From Ohtaekwangia koreensis (lineage in GTDB: Bacteria; Bacteroidota; Bacteroidia; Cytophagales; Cyclobacteriaceae), in NCBI RefSeq assembly GCF_900167975.1, contig NZ_FUZU01000002.1, positions 69,501-133,500 of the forward strand: a stretch of DNA of 64,000 nucleotides, written 5' to 3'. The translations under genes were made by a program, and so were the position numbers. The notes beneath the pieces were generated by a model that saw nothing but the letters and a program-made list of their open reading frames with translations, made no database searches and was not told where the DNA came from. Shown here piece after piece: positions 1 to 10,052 of this stretch (the stretch's first letter is position 1; each line of letters starts with the position of its first letter).

Positions 1-1121
1 TCAGAGAATCCTACAAACTTATCATACAGATCGCCAGCCTTGTTCGCTATATCCATTACGTGACGTGTCTGATATTCCTGCTTCCACGTATTTTTAATAA
101 GCTGAAGCGATGGAATCAACAACGTAGGACTCACAAATACAATCCTTCTTTCGAGCGCTTCTTCATATAGCGTCTTCTCACTCTGGAGCGCCAATATATA
201 GGCAGGCTCAATCGGTATAAACATAATTACAAAGTCGAGACTGCTATCGGTAATATTCTTCTGGTAATTTTTATCTCCCAGCAATTTCATATGCTGGCGA
301 ATAGAAGTGAGGTGACTCTTGAGGTGAATTACTTTCTCTTCTTCTGATTCTGAATTTACAAAGTTGTTATAAGCTGTAAGACTCACCTTCGAATCGATAA
401 TCACATGTTTACTTTCTGGCAAACGGATAATTACATCCGGACGAAGTCTGCCTTCCACAGTGGTGAACGATTCCTGAATGAAATATTCGCGATCTCTTTC
501 GAGTCCCGATTTCTCAAGTATACTTTCCAGAATAAATTCACCCCACGCACCTTGCGTCTTCGTATCACCACGCAATGCACGCGTCAGGTTTTCTGCTTCA
601 CGCGTCATTTGTACGTTAAGCTTCTGAAGATTTTCAAGCTGCTCGCGTAAAGCGGAGTTGCGCGATATATTGTCCTTGTGCGTTTCTTCAACCTTCTTTT
701 CAAACTCTATAATTCGTTCTCCCAAAGGTTTTAACAGATCATACAGATTGGATTTATTCTGATCTGTAAACTTTTTACTTTTCTCTTCGAAGATATCGTT
801 CGCCAGATTTTTGAATTGCAACGTGAGCTTTTCATTCATAGCTTCAAGTTCCTTCCGCTGGTCCTGAAGTTTCTCTTGTAAATTCCTGTAGTCTGCTTCG
901 GAAGCAGCCAGACTGTTATTCACCTCCAGTACTTTTTTTCGTTCTATCTCAAGATCATGTTTCAGTTCGCTTATCAAACCTTGCTGCACTTTATTTTTTT
1001 CCTGTTCCAGTACTATAGATGAAGTTGCAGATTGATTTTCAGCCGTAGATTTAAATTTCAAAACGAGCCATGCCGCTACTGCACCGACACCAACCCCTAC
1101 CAATAAAAAAACAATTTCCAT
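1..1121 (-). CDS. rmuC: DNA recombination protein RmuC (C-terminus beyond window)
   Basis: The leftward frame opens at an ATG at 1121 and stays open to the window edge, so about 373 residues are visible and the C-terminus is missing. It starts with one membrane helix (MEIVFLLVGVGVGAVAAWLV), continues with a long Glu/Lys/Gln-rich coiled coil (roughly residues 40-190), and then enters the RmuC domain with the typical GAWGEFILESILEKSGL and VIIDSKVSL motifs. RmuC proteins are membrane-anchored and related to the restriction-endonuclease fold; they are thought to limit DNA rearrangements between inverted repeats, but the biochemical role is not settled. The gene is divergent from rocD. The family call is firm. 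Confidence 0.9.
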   Translation of the reverse strand, partial: MEIVFLLVGVGVGAVAAWLVLKFKSTAENQSATSSIVLEQEKNKVQQGLISELKHDLEIERKKVLEVNNSLAASEADYRNLQEKLQDQRKELEAMNEKLTLQFKNLANDIFEEKSKKFTDQNKSNLYDLLKPLGERIIEFEKKVEETHKDNISRNSALREQLENLQKLNVQMTREAENLTRALRGDTKTQGAWGEFILESILEKSGLERDREYFIQESFTTVEGRLRPDVIIRLPESKHVIIDSKVSLTAYNNFVNSESEEEKVIHLKSHLTSIRQHMKLLGDKNYQKNITDSSLDFVIMFIPIEPAYILALQSEKTLYEEALERRIVFVSPTLLIPSLQLIKNTWKQEYQTRHVMDIANKAGDLYDKFVGFS

Positions 1122-1452
1122 ACGCTGTAAATATATTTTAACAATTAACGGTGGACAAATAGATTTCAAGCTTTAATAACAAATCATTTAAAAGTCCGCT
1201 CACCTTGATTTCTACGCATTAAAAATTGCTGGTTAATATGCTGTTTTAAATTCTTAAAAATCTTTGCAGGAGCTTTTAAGCATTATCGGGCGGACTAATT
1301 CTGATTGCGAACAACAAATTTTGAGGAAGATCTGTTCTTCACCCCTATAAAAACGAATTACACGTAACGAAATACCCCATGCTATACTCTAAATCCTGTA
1401 GGCTTTACGACCGCTATTTGATAGATTTGCAATAATACAAATTCTACATTTT
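1122..1452. other. Intergenic region between rmuC and rocD (331 nt)
   Basis: This AT-rich divergent spacer has no credible open frame on either strand. Its one clear element is a TAnnTTTG box just upstream of rocD, listed separately. A second loose match (AATCTTTG, near 1259-1266) has no gene close behind it. Nothing else was recognised. Confidence 0.6.
1422..1429 (+). promoter_or_regulatory. Bacteroidota -7 promoter element of rocD
   Basis: TAGATTTG matches the phylum consensus TAnnTTTG and lies 23 nt before the rocD ATG. No good -33 TTTG was seen at the usual 19-21 nt spacing, so only the -7 half is supported. Confidence 0.55.
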
Positions 1453-2691
1453 ATGATCGAAACAATTAACTCCAGCCAGCAGGCAATTCTATTGGAAGAC
1501 AAGTATGGTGCACATAACTACCATCCGCTTCCCGTAGTGTTATGCAAAGGCGAAGGAGTGTTTGTTTGGGATGTAGAAGGGAAACGCTACTATGATTTTC
1601 TTTCGGCATATAGTGCCGTGAACCAGGGCCACTGCCATCCCCGTATTGTCAATGCACTAATCAATCAGGCAAAAGAACTCACGCTTACATCACGTGCTTT
1701 TTATAATGATAAGCTCGGCATTGCCGAGAAGTATATCTGCGAAACATTTGGCTATCAAAAAGCACTGTTCATGAACAGTGGCGCTGAAGCGAATGAGTCG
1801 GCTATTAAGCTTGCACGTAAGTGGGGATATACCTATAAAGGCATTCCGGATAACGAAGCTGTAATTATAGCCGTGAAGAAAAATTTTCATGGCCGCACTA
1901 CTACCATTATTTCTGCGTCTACGGATGAAGATTCTCGCAAGGGCTTCGGCCCTTTTATGCCAGGATTTGAAATTATAGACTACGATAACATTGATGCGTT
2001 AACAAAAGCACTTGCTAATCCCAATGTATGTGCGCTCTGGATTGAGCCTATGCAAGGCGAAGCAGGCGTATTTGTTCCTGCTGATGGATACCTGAAAGCG
2101 GCAGAACAACTTTGTCGTAAGCATCATGTTTTACTCATGATGGACGAGATTCAAACTGGTATAGCACGCACCGGAAAAATGCTTGCTTCCGATTATGAAA
2201 ATGTTCGTCCTGATCTTTTAATTCTGGGTAAAGCTCTCTCCGGTGGCACAATGCCTGTATCATGCGTGCTGGCGGATGATGAGATCATGCTCGTGATTAA
2301 GCCCGGTGAACATGGCTCTACATTCGGAGGCAATCCATTGGCAGCAGCGGTATGTATAGCGGCACTCGAAGTAATTAAAGATGAAAAACTGGCAGACAAT
2401 GCCATGAAGCTCGGTATAGTATTTCGTGAGCGCATGCAAGCGTTGATGAAGAAGACGGATATGATTACGCTCGTACGTGGTAAAGGATTATTAAACGCTA
2501 TTGTTATCAATGATTCTCCCAAGAGTGAAACTGCCTGGAATCTCTGCGTTGATTTTATGAACAACGGACTTCTGGCAAAGCCGACACATGGAAATATAAT
2601 TCGCCTTGCACCACCTTTGGTAATTACGGAAGAACAAATTCACGAGTGCTGTGATATTATAGAGAAATGCATTCTGAATTTTAAGAAATAA
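1453..2691 (+). CDS. rocD: Ornithine--oxo-acid aminotransferase
   Basis: This 412-residue fold-type I PLP enzyme moves the delta-amino group of ornithine to 2-oxoglutarate, giving glutamate semialdehyde and glutamate in arginine/ornithine breakdown and proline synthesis. Family marks are the N-terminal [16 protein letters not shown], the PLP-phosphate region [23 protein letters not shown], the cofactor Asp in [15 protein letters not shown] and the Schiff-base Lys in [10 protein letters not shown]. The length is normal for ornithine aminotransferase, and the substrate motif GAHNYHPLP separates it from acetylornithine aminotransferase. The gene is monocistronic between a TAnnTTTG box and a strong hairpin terminator. 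All seven ATA codons I counted in it follow a T-ending codon. Confidence 0.93.
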   Translation: MIETINSSQQAILLEDKYGAHNYHPLPVVLCKGEGVFVWDVEGKRYYDFLSAYSAVNQGHCHPRIVNALINQAKELTLTSRAFYNDKLGIAEKYICETFGYQKALFMNSGAEANESAIKLARKWGYTYKGIPDNEAVIIAVKKNFHGRTTTIISASTDEDSRKGFGPFMPGFEIIDYDNIDALTKALANPNVCALWIEPMQGEAGVFVPADGYLKAAEQLCRKHHVLLMMDEIQTGIARTGKMLASDYENVRPDLLILGKALSGGTMPVSCVLADDEIMLVIKPGEHGSTFGGNPLAAAVCIAALEVIKDEKLADNAMKLGIVFRERMQALMKKTDMITLVRGKGLLNAIVINDSPKSETAWNLCVDFMNNGLLAKPTHGNIIRLAPPLVITEEQIHECCDIIEKCILNFKK

Positions 2692-2707
2692 ACAAAGCTC
2701 TCATAAA

Positions 2708-2746
2708 AGTATAAAAGCAGTCCTTACGACTGCTTTTATACTTTAT
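2708..2746. terminator. Bidirectional intrinsic terminator, rocD / rlmB
   Basis: AGTATAAAAGCAGTC (2708-2722) and GACTGCTTTTATACT (2728-2742) form a perfect 15-bp stem with a 5-nt loop. It sits between the convergent stop codons at 2691 and 2779 and can serve both strands, although the T-tracts are partly inside the stem. Confidence 0.85.
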
Positions 2747-2778
2747 ATACACCGATACTATATTCGCTATTCAATATA

Positions 2779-3516
2779 TTATTTTAACTTCTGTCGCACC
2801 ACCTCATATATAGCTACACCGGCTGCAACGGATACATTTAATGAACCTATCTTCCCTCGCATGGGGATCTTTGCAAGTTCATCGGCATCACGAATAAGAG
2901 CATCTGCAATGCCATCTTCTTCGGAACCCATGATCAATGCAATCGGACCAGAAAGATTTACTTCATATAAATTCTGACTCGCTTTCTCAGTACACGCTAC
3001 AACGCGTATTCCATTATCACGCAACAACTGAAGCGTCTTCTTCAAATCTTTTTCGCGGCAAATAGGTAAATGATTCAAGGCTCCGGCAGAGGTCTTCATC
3101 GCATCGCTGGTGATTGGAGCATTGCCTTTTTCTGCAATAACAATTCCATCAAGACCAGCACATTCTGCTGTCCGTGCTATAGCCCCAAAATTCCGTACGT
3201 CAGTTATGCGATCCAGCAAAAGAAAAAATGGCTCGCGGCCTTCGCTATAGGCGCGATCGATCAAATTATCAAGCGATGCAAAAGATATTGAAGCCAGCAA
3301 ACAGATCACACCCTGGTGATTCTTCGATGACATCCTCTTCAACTTCTCCATGGGCACAAAGGAAACGGGCACATTATTATTTCTTGCCGTCATAATGAGT
3401 TCCTTGATCAGGTCGTTACTCAACCCCGACTGGATCATTACCTTTTCAATTTCCTTCCCTGCTACAATTGCCTCCATCACCGCGCGGGTGCCATAGATCA
3501 TATCTGATTTTTCCAT
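2779..3516 (-). CDS. rlmB: 23S rRNA (guanosine-2'-O-)-methyltransferase, RlmB/TrmH (SpoU) family
   Basis: This 245-residue protein has the two-part structure of RlmB. The N-terminal substrate-binding domain (about 1-85, beginning IYGTRAVMEAI) precedes a SPOUT knot domain. The three SpoU motifs are present: DRITDVRNFGAIARTAE (motif 1, with Asn and Arg), ALIMGSEEDGI (motif 2) and IPMRGKIGSLNVSVAAGVAIYE cut across motif 3. RlmB methylates G2251 of 23S rRNA in E. coli; the exact target here is inferred. The gene is divergent from maeB across a 157-nt spacer. The ATG at 3516 gives the normal family start. Confidence 0.87.
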   Translation of the reverse strand: MEKSDMIYGTRAVMEAIVAGKEIEKVMIQSGLSNDLIKELIMTARNNNVPVSFVPMEKLKRMSSKNHQGVICLLASISFASLDNLIDRAYSEGREPFFLLLDRITDVRNFGAIARTAECAGLDGIVIAEKGNAPITSDAMKTSAGALNHLPICREKDLKKTLQLLRDNGIRVVACTEKASQNLYEVNLSGPIALIMGSEEDGIADALIRDADELAKIPMRGKIGSLNVSVAAGVAIYEVVRQKLK

Positions 3517-3673
3517 CGTAAGATGTTAATATTAAAGTGTTTTCAGCTTGATGTGCACGCTTGACTACACGCTCAAACAATCGGCAAATTCCACATTCTA
3601 TTCCAGTTTTGAAAAAATATTCAAGCTTCTCTTTCAACATTCGCTGATTATATTTGGCGTCTAATTTCATACT

Positions 3674-5953
3674 ATGTCGATTAAGATCAGAAAGGAGGAT
3701 GCTCTCAATTATCACATGCAAGGGCAGCCCGGTAAAATTGAAGTAGTTCCAACCAAAGTATTAAGCTCACAGCGCGATCTTGCATTAGCGTATTCTCCCG
3801 GAGTGGCAGAGCCGTGCAAAGAAATTGCTGCGAATAAAGAAGATGTTTATAAGTATACATCGAAAGGAAACCTGGTCGCTGTTATCTCGAATGGTACAGC
3901 GGTATTAGGATTAGGTGACATTGGACCTGAAGCTTCCAAACCTGTGATGGAAGGTAAAGGTGTTCTCTTTAAAAAATTTGCCGGCATTGATGTATTCGAT
4001 ATAGAGATCGATGAGAAAGATCCGGATGAACTCATCAAAATTATAAAATCACTGGAGCCTACATTCGGTGGTGTTAACCTCGAAGACATCAAAGCTCCGG
4101 AGTGTTTCAAGATTGAAACCGAGCTGCGTGAAAAAATGAATATCCCGATCATGCACGATGATCAGCATGGAACAGCGATTATATCGTGCGCTGCATTGCT
4201 GAATGCGTTGGAGATCGTGGAGAAGAAAATGGAGGATATAAAAATCGTTGTGAACGGTGCCGGAGCTGCTGCCGTAAGTTGCACGAAGCTATATATAGCG
4301 CTGGGCGCACGAAAAGAAAATATAATCATGTGCGATAGTAAAGGTGTACTGAATACTTCGCGCACGAACCTTGATGATATCAAGAAACAATTTGTATCGG
4401 ATGTAAAAATCAACACACTGCAGGAAGCGATGAAGGGTGCCGATGTTTTCATTGGTCTCTCTGTAGCAGATGCCATTACTCCGGAAGACCTGAACAACAT
4501 GGCGAAGGATCCGATTGTGTTTGCACTTTCGAACCCAAACCCTGAGATCGACTATAACCTTGCGCGCAAAACGAGGGAAGATGCAATCCTGGCAACAGGC
4601 CGTTCCGATCATCCTAACCAGGTAAACAATGTGTTGGGCTTCCCCTATATATTTCGTGGTGCACTGGATGTTCGTGCTACAGAAATTAATGAAGCTATGA
4701 AGCTGGCTGCTGTACATGCACTTGCTGATCTTGCAAAAGAACCCGTACCGGATATGGTTGTAAAAGCATACGGTACTGATAAAATCCAATTCGGCCGCGA
4801 GTATCTTATACCAAAGCCACTTGATCCGCGTCTTATCACAACGGTATCGCCAGCGGTGGCGAAAGCTGCTATGGATTCAGGTATAGCAAAATATCCGATC
4901 ACCGATTGGGCTGCGTATCATCATCAACTACAGCAACGCATTGGTATAGATCAAAAACTTATGTCGCGGGTTATTGACCGCGCCAAGAAAAATCCGAAAC
5001 GCGTTGTATTCGCGGAAGCGAATCATCATAAAATTCTAAAGGCAGCGCAGATTCTGAAAGACGAAGGGATTGCCAAGCCGATCTTGCTGGGTAACCGTGA
5101 AGAGATTCACAAACTGATTGAAGAATATAATCTTGACCTGCACGATTGCCCTATATATTATCCGCGTGAGGATGATGATATGGTGAACCGTTATGCCGAG
5201 GTACTATACAAGAAACGCCAGCGTAAAGGATTGACGTACCTGGATAGCGTACGCATGATGCGTGAACGAAATTACTTTGGTGCCATGATGGTAGAGTTCG
5301 GTGATGCTGATGCGCTTGTCAGCGGACTTACAAAAGATTATCCGAAGACTATACTTCCGTCTCTTCAAATCATCGGTACTGCCGAAGGCGTGAATCGTGT
5401 GGCCGGTATGTATATCATCGTCAATAAAAAAGGCACATTCTTCTTTGCCGATACCACTGTAAATGTTGACCCGAATGCACAAGAGCTTGCCGGTATCATT
5501 GAGCTTACCGCGCGTGGTGTAAAGTTCTTTGATATGGATCCACGCATCGCCGTATTGTCCTATTCAAACTTTGGTTCTTCACAGGGAGAAGTCCCGGAGA
5601 AGAGTCGTGAAGCCGTGCGTATAGCCAAAGCAAAAAATCCTTCCCTGGTAGTTGAGGGCGATATACAGGCGAACGTTGCATTGAACACGCAACTGCAACA
5701 AGAGACATTCCCATTCAGCGCTCTTGCGCAAGAAGGTGCGAATACATTGATCTTCCCGAACCTAGCTTCGGGAAATATAGCCTATAAATTACTGATGGAG
5801 CTCGGAGGCGCAGAAGCCATCGGCCCTATATTACTCGGCATGAAAAAACCAGTGCATGTACTTCAGCTCGGAAGTTCTATTCGCGAAATTGTGAATATGG
5901 CTGCTATAGCAGTGGTGGACGCACAACTACATGAACAAAATGATCACCTTTAA
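3674..5953 (+). CDS. maeB: NADP-dependent malic enzyme with C-terminal phosphotransacetylase-like domain
   Basis: At 759 residues this is the long MaeB form. The malic N-terminal domain carries SSQRDLALAYSPGVAEPC and the NAD(P)-binding domain starts near residue 165 with the VVNGAGAAAVSC glycine-rich loop. From about residue 430 a PTA_PTB domain follows (KRVVFAEANHHKILKAAQIL). The enzyme decarboxylates malate to pyruvate and makes NADPH; in MaeB the C-terminal domain is regulatory and binds acetyl-CoA rather than being a working phosphotransacetylase (family knowledge). It stands alone, flanked by divergent rlmB. The last four codons and the stop lie inside the terminator hairpin. All 17 ATA codons I counted follow a codon ending in T. 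Confidence 0.93.
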   Translation: MSIKIRKEDALNYHMQGQPGKIEVVPTKVLSSQRDLALAYSPGVAEPCKEIAANKEDVYKYTSKGNLVAVISNGTAVLGLGDIGPEASKPVMEGKGVLFKKFAGIDVFDIEIDEKDPDELIKIIKSLEPTFGGVNLEDIKAPECFKIETELREKMNIPIMHDDQHGTAIISCAALLNALEIVEKKMEDIKIVVNGAGAAAVSCTKLYIALGARKENIIMCDSKGVLNTSRTNLDDIKKQFVSDVKINTLQEAMKGADVFIGLSVADAITPEDLNNMAKDPIVFALSNPNPEIDYNLARKTREDAILATGRSDHPNQVNNVLGFPYIFRGALDVRATEINEAMKLAAVHALADLAKEPVPDMVVKAYGTDKIQFGREYLIPKPLDPRLITTVSPAVAKAAMDSGIAKYPITDWAAYHHQLQQRIGIDQKLMSRVIDRAKKNPKRVVFAEANHHKILKAAQILKDEGIAKPILLGNREEIHKLIEEYNLDLHDCPIYYPREDDDMVNRYAEVLYKKRQRKGLTYLDSVRMMRERNYFGAMMVEFGDADALVSGLTKDYPKTILPSLQIIGTAEGVNRVAGMYIIVNKKGTFFFADTTVNVDPNAQELAGIIELTARGVKFFDMDPRIAVLSYSNFGSSQGEVPEKSREAVRIAKAKNPSLVVEGDIQANVALNTQLQQETFPFSALAQEGANTLIFPNLASGNIAYKLLMELGGAEAIGPILLGMKKPVHVLQLGSSIREIVNMAAIAVVDAQLHEQNDHL

Positions 5954-5969
5954 GGTGATCATTTTTGTT
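5937..5969. terminator. Bidirectional terminator overlapping the maeB stop codon
   Basis: AAAATGATCACCTT (5937-5950) and AAGGTGATCATTTT (5952-5965) make a 14-bp perfect stem. The TAA stop of maeB (5951-5953) begins in the loop, so the hairpin encodes the last residues of the protein. A T-tract follows on the plus strand and an equivalent one on the minus strand, so it could also end the leftward gene that stops at 5971 only if read-through reaches it. Confidence 0.85.
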
Positions 5970-5970
5970 T

Positions 5971-8900
5971 CTACTCTTTAGGTTTTGAAGAACCAAAGAG
6001 GCCACCAAATTTTGTAAGCAAACCAATTACCGATCCGAGTACTGCTAACAATACATTGATGTTATCCAGTAAATGTTGTTGTGCCAGCACTATAAATGTA
6101 ATCAGGCCAAACAGCAGGATCATTAACACGGTATGCATAATGCTCCACGAGCCTTTGTTGTTTAGCTCACGTTCCATGCGAAGCTCTTCTGCTTCATTCA
6201 CAGTGGAGAGTATAAAACTGTTAAAGCTTCTGTTCATGATCTGAAGAGAATCTTCTGCTATAATTACTCCTTTCTGCAATAGCATACGAATAACTTTTGC
6301 GTTCCGCAGATTAACAAAGCGATCTTTGGCGAGATCAAACAATAAAAATTTCTCTGGATTAGAAAATGAATTCCACAGCGAATGATAATATGCCGTGGAT
6401 ACTTCTTCTACCTGCAGTACAAAATTCTCTTCCTTCTCATAGGTATCCGGTGACTCGTGTCTAAACAGAGGCGCAAGCCCGGGTAAGTATCGGCCATATT
6501 GCAATTCGCTTTGCACAATAGGATTTGTATGATCAACACCTTGTGTTTTAGCCAAAGGTTGATGCAGCACGACAAACCCACTGAGTACATTTTTCCATTT
6601 GCGCAAAGCATATCTATGCTCCGAACATTGCTTTTTAGCATCTTCGGAATCTTTAGTCACCAGTCGCTTTATAGCATCTTCATAAAAATCAATGATGGCT
6701 GCCGGTGATACCGCAGAAGAAATAATGATCTGTATGGGACAATCGATAATGGATGAAAGCAATTTTAACTTCTCGTCATTTATACCGGGTTGATTTATAC
6801 CATGCTCAAAATGCTTTATAAGAATAACATTAAAAGATCTCTTCTCCGGCAAGCTGATGCTATTACGGAAATTGATTTCTTTAAAACCATCGCGGTTGGT
6901 TATGCTCACAGCATCTTTAAAGCTTTGAAGGATATCGTTCTTACCCGAATAAGGAAGTCCTACCAAAAAAATGCGTTGTGTATTCTCACGGATCGTCTTG
7001 TGAATAAGATCATCTTTCGAGATCTGGCGTTGTGCCTGGTATATCAGGTTATTGTCCAATACAATGCCTAACCCGAAAATAGTACGTATCGCAAAAAAAG
7101 AAACCTGTGCCACCAAAAATGCAGCGATCAGCAATACAATTACAAACAAAATGAAATATTCGCTGTGAACGCTGCTATAAGCAGCAGCTTGTGATATATA
7201 GCTTCGTTCTTCGCCATTACTTGTTTTAAATACCAGGTGTACACTGGATGAATCAGAATGATACCTCCAACTCCACTGATTGTCGTGTGAAGCCTCTGAT
7301 ACTATAGCACGCGATTTTTTTATAAGTCCTTCGAGTGGGGGCCATGCTATAAATTCAAGATCGCGAAGTTCTGTACTCTCTTTTATTATCTCACCAACAC
7401 CAATTTTATCGTTTCGTTCTACCTCGCCAGTACTGGCCAGATAGTTCCCCCTCATTGCGAGCGTATCGATATCTTTCGGAAATACGCCCAGTCGTTCCAG
7501 TTCCTTTTCACGATGCAGTTCGTTTTGCGCGGCCTCCCATTGTATATACCGTTGCCATAGTGTACTCTCCTCCCGTAAAGCGATATTATAAAAAGATATA
7601 ACCGGTAACACTGACGCGAGGATCAGCCATAAAAACACCATGCAATAATACAGATTATGATAATTTCTGATGACGAAAACATTTGCGTTCAACCTGTTAA
7701 TAAATTTCGCCTGATAACCCACCGCAAGCAGGCTGATCAATACCGCCTGTATAATGATGGCTATATAAAATTGATCAATGACACGACAAAGTGACCAGTT
7801 TATCAATACAATGAATATAAAGCTTACCCATACAAAAGGATGAAGCAATACACCGCGTGTGCGCCAATGTGACTGATATTTAAAGATCGTCTCGCGTTCA
7901 AAAAGTATATACTGAAATACCAAAACATATAGGGGAACAACCATAAAACAAAATGCTATAACGGTAAGGCTTTTTATAAACAGGCTCCCGATCATTATCA
8001 GAATTAAAAACGCAAGAACCACAATGGATCGAATATACTTTTCGAGAGGCATGATCAATGGCCATGGTCCCATGAATTCAGGTTGCACTTCATTTTTCCG
8101 TGGGCGGAGCCAATTCAGAAAAAACCGAATGGTCTTGAGTTTTGAAGGTTGATAAACACACGCCAGGTGTATCAGCAATAAAATTCCATGCAGAATAAAA
8201 TAGAAGAACAATATACCCACTGCGAAGGTCATCACCACAATCATCGGAGCAGTATAATATTCAAGATCCAAAGTTGTCACCAGGTATAGCGGCAAGTTAT
8301 CGATAGGTTGTATATACAGGCGGTGTCGGCTGTTATTATAAAGAGCCTCTATGCATTGGGCAGCTCTTCCTGTAATCGCAGCCTGGACTTTGGCATTGTA
8401 ATCAACCTCACTTAAAAAATTTTCCTGTGTATTTCTTTCCGTATCCGAATGAAACCATACTTCACCGGGCTCATCGATAATACTAAATGTATATCCCGGT
8501 GGCAACAAAGGATTCATGACGGAATGCAGACGCGTTGCCATGGCAAGGACTACAGCACCTGAAGCATCTCCCTCCAATGCTATACCTATACCTGCCTCTG
8601 GCGAGCCTGTGCTCCACGACCGAATAGATTGAAATGCAAATTCTTTTGGTGATCTTTTCCCTGCATCTGTACTATCCGGAAGAGTCCACAAATTCCTGGA
8701 CAGTACATTCGAAAAGTATTTTCGATCCTGGAGGTTTAACAATCTCTCTTGCCTGTGAATCAAATGTGTGGCGACAATCATCTTCAAGTCGCCTTTGCTA
8801 TCAAGCCACATTGTTTCATTGAAAAATCTATGCTCTTTAAAGCGTGCTGCAATCTTCAATGCATCAGCCTGTGCACTGTTTTCTTGTTCTACGGGATTAA

Positions 8901-9945
8901 CCTGATAAATATTATCATAAATCAAAACGCCATTACCAGGAGGGCGTATTGTATTGCGACAGCTGTCCAATTGTGTATATATCGCATTCAACTCGGCTGT
9001 AAATCTGTTCTTAATATCCCCTGAGAGTTCTTCCAGATTTTTATCTACTGTATATTTAAAACCTATATATTGATTACCGGAGAGCAGTATCAACAATATA
9101 ACTGCTGTACCTATAACGATGGAGAATCCGGTAAACCACACGTTGATAATGCGGAGTCTTTCTATCTCGTTCATCACTTTAAGTTTCAACAACGGCATGG
9201 CTAATGCAAGCACGAGCGCGATGAGAATCGAGAACGCCAACGTCCACGTATCCACACCGCGCGCTTCTTGTTCAAAATTTGATGTCTTCAGTACTCCGCA
9301 TAATATCCAGTCTTCATTTTCCCGGAAGGTGATCCGATGAGAAAGCAGCTGATAGTCAACGCCTGAAAGCTTAATCTCCTTTAAAGGTATAGTACGAATT
9401 CCGCTGCTGTCCACAAATAGCTTGTTAAGGTCTTGCAGCTCAATCCTGCTTGCAAAAGTCTGATACGCTATATTTGAAAAACTACACGTATCACTGGCGC
9501 CCTTTTTGGAAAGACGAACGAGGAAGAAATCATCAAAGCGATGTTTAACAAGCGAACGCCGTATCAATTCAGAAGCTTCGACTCTGAATTTAACAGCATG
9601 CACTCCTTCGCTGACACCTTCTATATATTGCGCAGTGCAAAAGAATTTATCTCCGGATTTGAGAATTTTAATTTTCAGATTCGTGAGGCCGGGGTACCAT
9701 ATATATACACTATCATTCGCTTGATCAACAACCGTCTGTGTTACCTGGGAAATATTTTTGTCGTATACCTGTTTAACTTCGTGAATATTGTTACCAATGC
9801 GCTGTAGCGAGCGATAGTTCTTTGCCAGAATTTCTTCCTCTCGATGTTTTACATATACCAGCAGGTAATACGCAAGCAGTACACCAACCAACAGGAGTGT
9901 TACTAACGACACCCAAAATTTTTTATTGACTTCAGGCAGTCTCAT
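5971..9945 (-). CDS. Giant multi-pass membrane protein with periplasmic sensor-like region and degenerate P-loop domain
   Basis: The 1324-residue protein matches no named family that I recognise with certainty. Residues 11-31 form a first helix, followed by an extracytoplasmic region to about 230, two helices (233-254, 268-290), and a larger extracytoplasmic region (about 300-555) with features of a Cache/PDC sensor (LQDRKYFSNVLSR, GVVLAMATRL-like strands). A block of helices follows (565-600, 638-682, 700-745, 764-790), then another outer loop and a helix at 930-955. The cytoplasmic part has VGLPYSGKND (995-1004), a Walker A-like loop with Asn where Ser/Thr is expected, a Walker B-like strand (FNVILIKHFEHG), and a winged-helix-like stretch near 1198-1229, as in STAND/AAA proteins. 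Two helices close the protein. It lies 107 nt downstream of the M19 gene. Function unknown; signal-sensing NTPase is an inference. Confidence 0.6.
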   Translation of the reverse strand: MRLPEVNKKFWVSLVTLLLVGVLLAYYLLVYVKHREEEILAKNYRSLQRIGNNIHEVKQVYDKNISQVTQTVVDQANDSVYIWYPGLTNLKIKILKSGDKFFCTAQYIEGVSEGVHAVKFRVEASELIRRSLVKHRFDDFFLVRLSKKGASDTCSFSNIAYQTFASRIELQDLNKLFVDSSGIRTIPLKEIKLSGVDYQLLSHRITFRENEDWILCGVLKTSNFEQEARGVDTWTLAFSILIALVLALAMPLLKLKVMNEIERLRIINVWFTGFSIVIGTAVILLILLSGNQYIGFKYTVDKNLEELSGDIKNRFTAELNAIYTQLDSCRNTIRPPGNGVLIYDNIYQVNPVEQENSAQADALKIAARFKEHRFFNETMWLDSKGDLKMIVATHLIHRQERLLNLQDRKYFSNVLSRNLWTLPDSTDAGKRSPKEFAFQSIRSWSTGSPEAGIGIALEGDASGAVVLAMATRLHSVMNPLLPPGYTFSIIDEPGEVWFHSDTERNTQENFLSEVDYNAKVQAAITGRAAQCIEALYNNSRHRLYIQPIDNLPLYLVTTLDLEYYTAPMIVVMTFAVGILFFYFILHGILLLIHLACVYQPSKLKTIRFFLNWLRPRKNEVQPEFMGPWPLIMPLEKYIRSIVVLAFLILIMIGSLFIKSLTVIAFCFMVVPLYVLVFQYILFERETIFKYQSHWRTRGVLLHPFVWVSFIFIVLINWSLCRVIDQFYIAIIIQAVLISLLAVGYQAKFINRLNANVFVIRNYHNLYYCMVFLWLILASVLPVISFYNIALREESTLWQRYIQWEAAQNELHREKELERLGVFPKDIDTLAMRGNYLASTGEVERNDKIGVGEIIKESTELRDLEFIAWPPLEGLIKKSRAIVSEASHDNQWSWRYHSDSSSVHLVFKTSNGEERSYISQAAAYSSVHSEYFILFVIVLLIAAFLVAQVSFFAIRTIFGLGIVLDNNLIYQAQRQISKDDLIHKTIRENTQRIFLVGLPYSGKNDILQSFKDAVSITNRDGFKEINFRNSISLPEKRSFNVILIKHFEHGINQPGINDEKLKLLSSIIDCPIQIIISSAVSPAAIIDFYEDAIKRLVTKDSEDAKKQCSEHRYALRKWKNVLSGFVVLHQPLAKTQGVDHTNPIVQSELQYGRYLPGLAPLFRHESPDTYEKEENFVLQVEEVSTAYYHSLWNSFSNPEKFLLFDLAKDRFVNLRNAKVIRMLLQKGVIIAEDSLQIMNRSFNSFILSTVNEAEELRMERELNNKGSWSIMHTVLMILLFGLITFIVLAQQHLLDNINVLLAVLGSVIGLLTKFGGLFGSSKPKE

Positions 9946-9982
9946 CTGTACTCTATTTAAAAAATTACAACAACTTCAAAAG

Positions 9983-9999
9983 CCGGAAACATTATCCGG
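9983..9999 (-). terminator. Weak hairpin between the M19 and giant membrane protein genes
   Basis: On the minus strand CCGGA-TAATGTT-TCCGG is followed by CTTTTG. The stem is only 5 bp with a poor T-tract, so it is at best an attenuator. It bears on whether the giant gene is co-transcribed with the four upstream genes. Confidence 0.25.
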
Positions 10000-10052
10000 T
10001 TAGATCGGCAATCACCTTCCTGCAGGTGCAATTATAGTATAGCATCACCACT

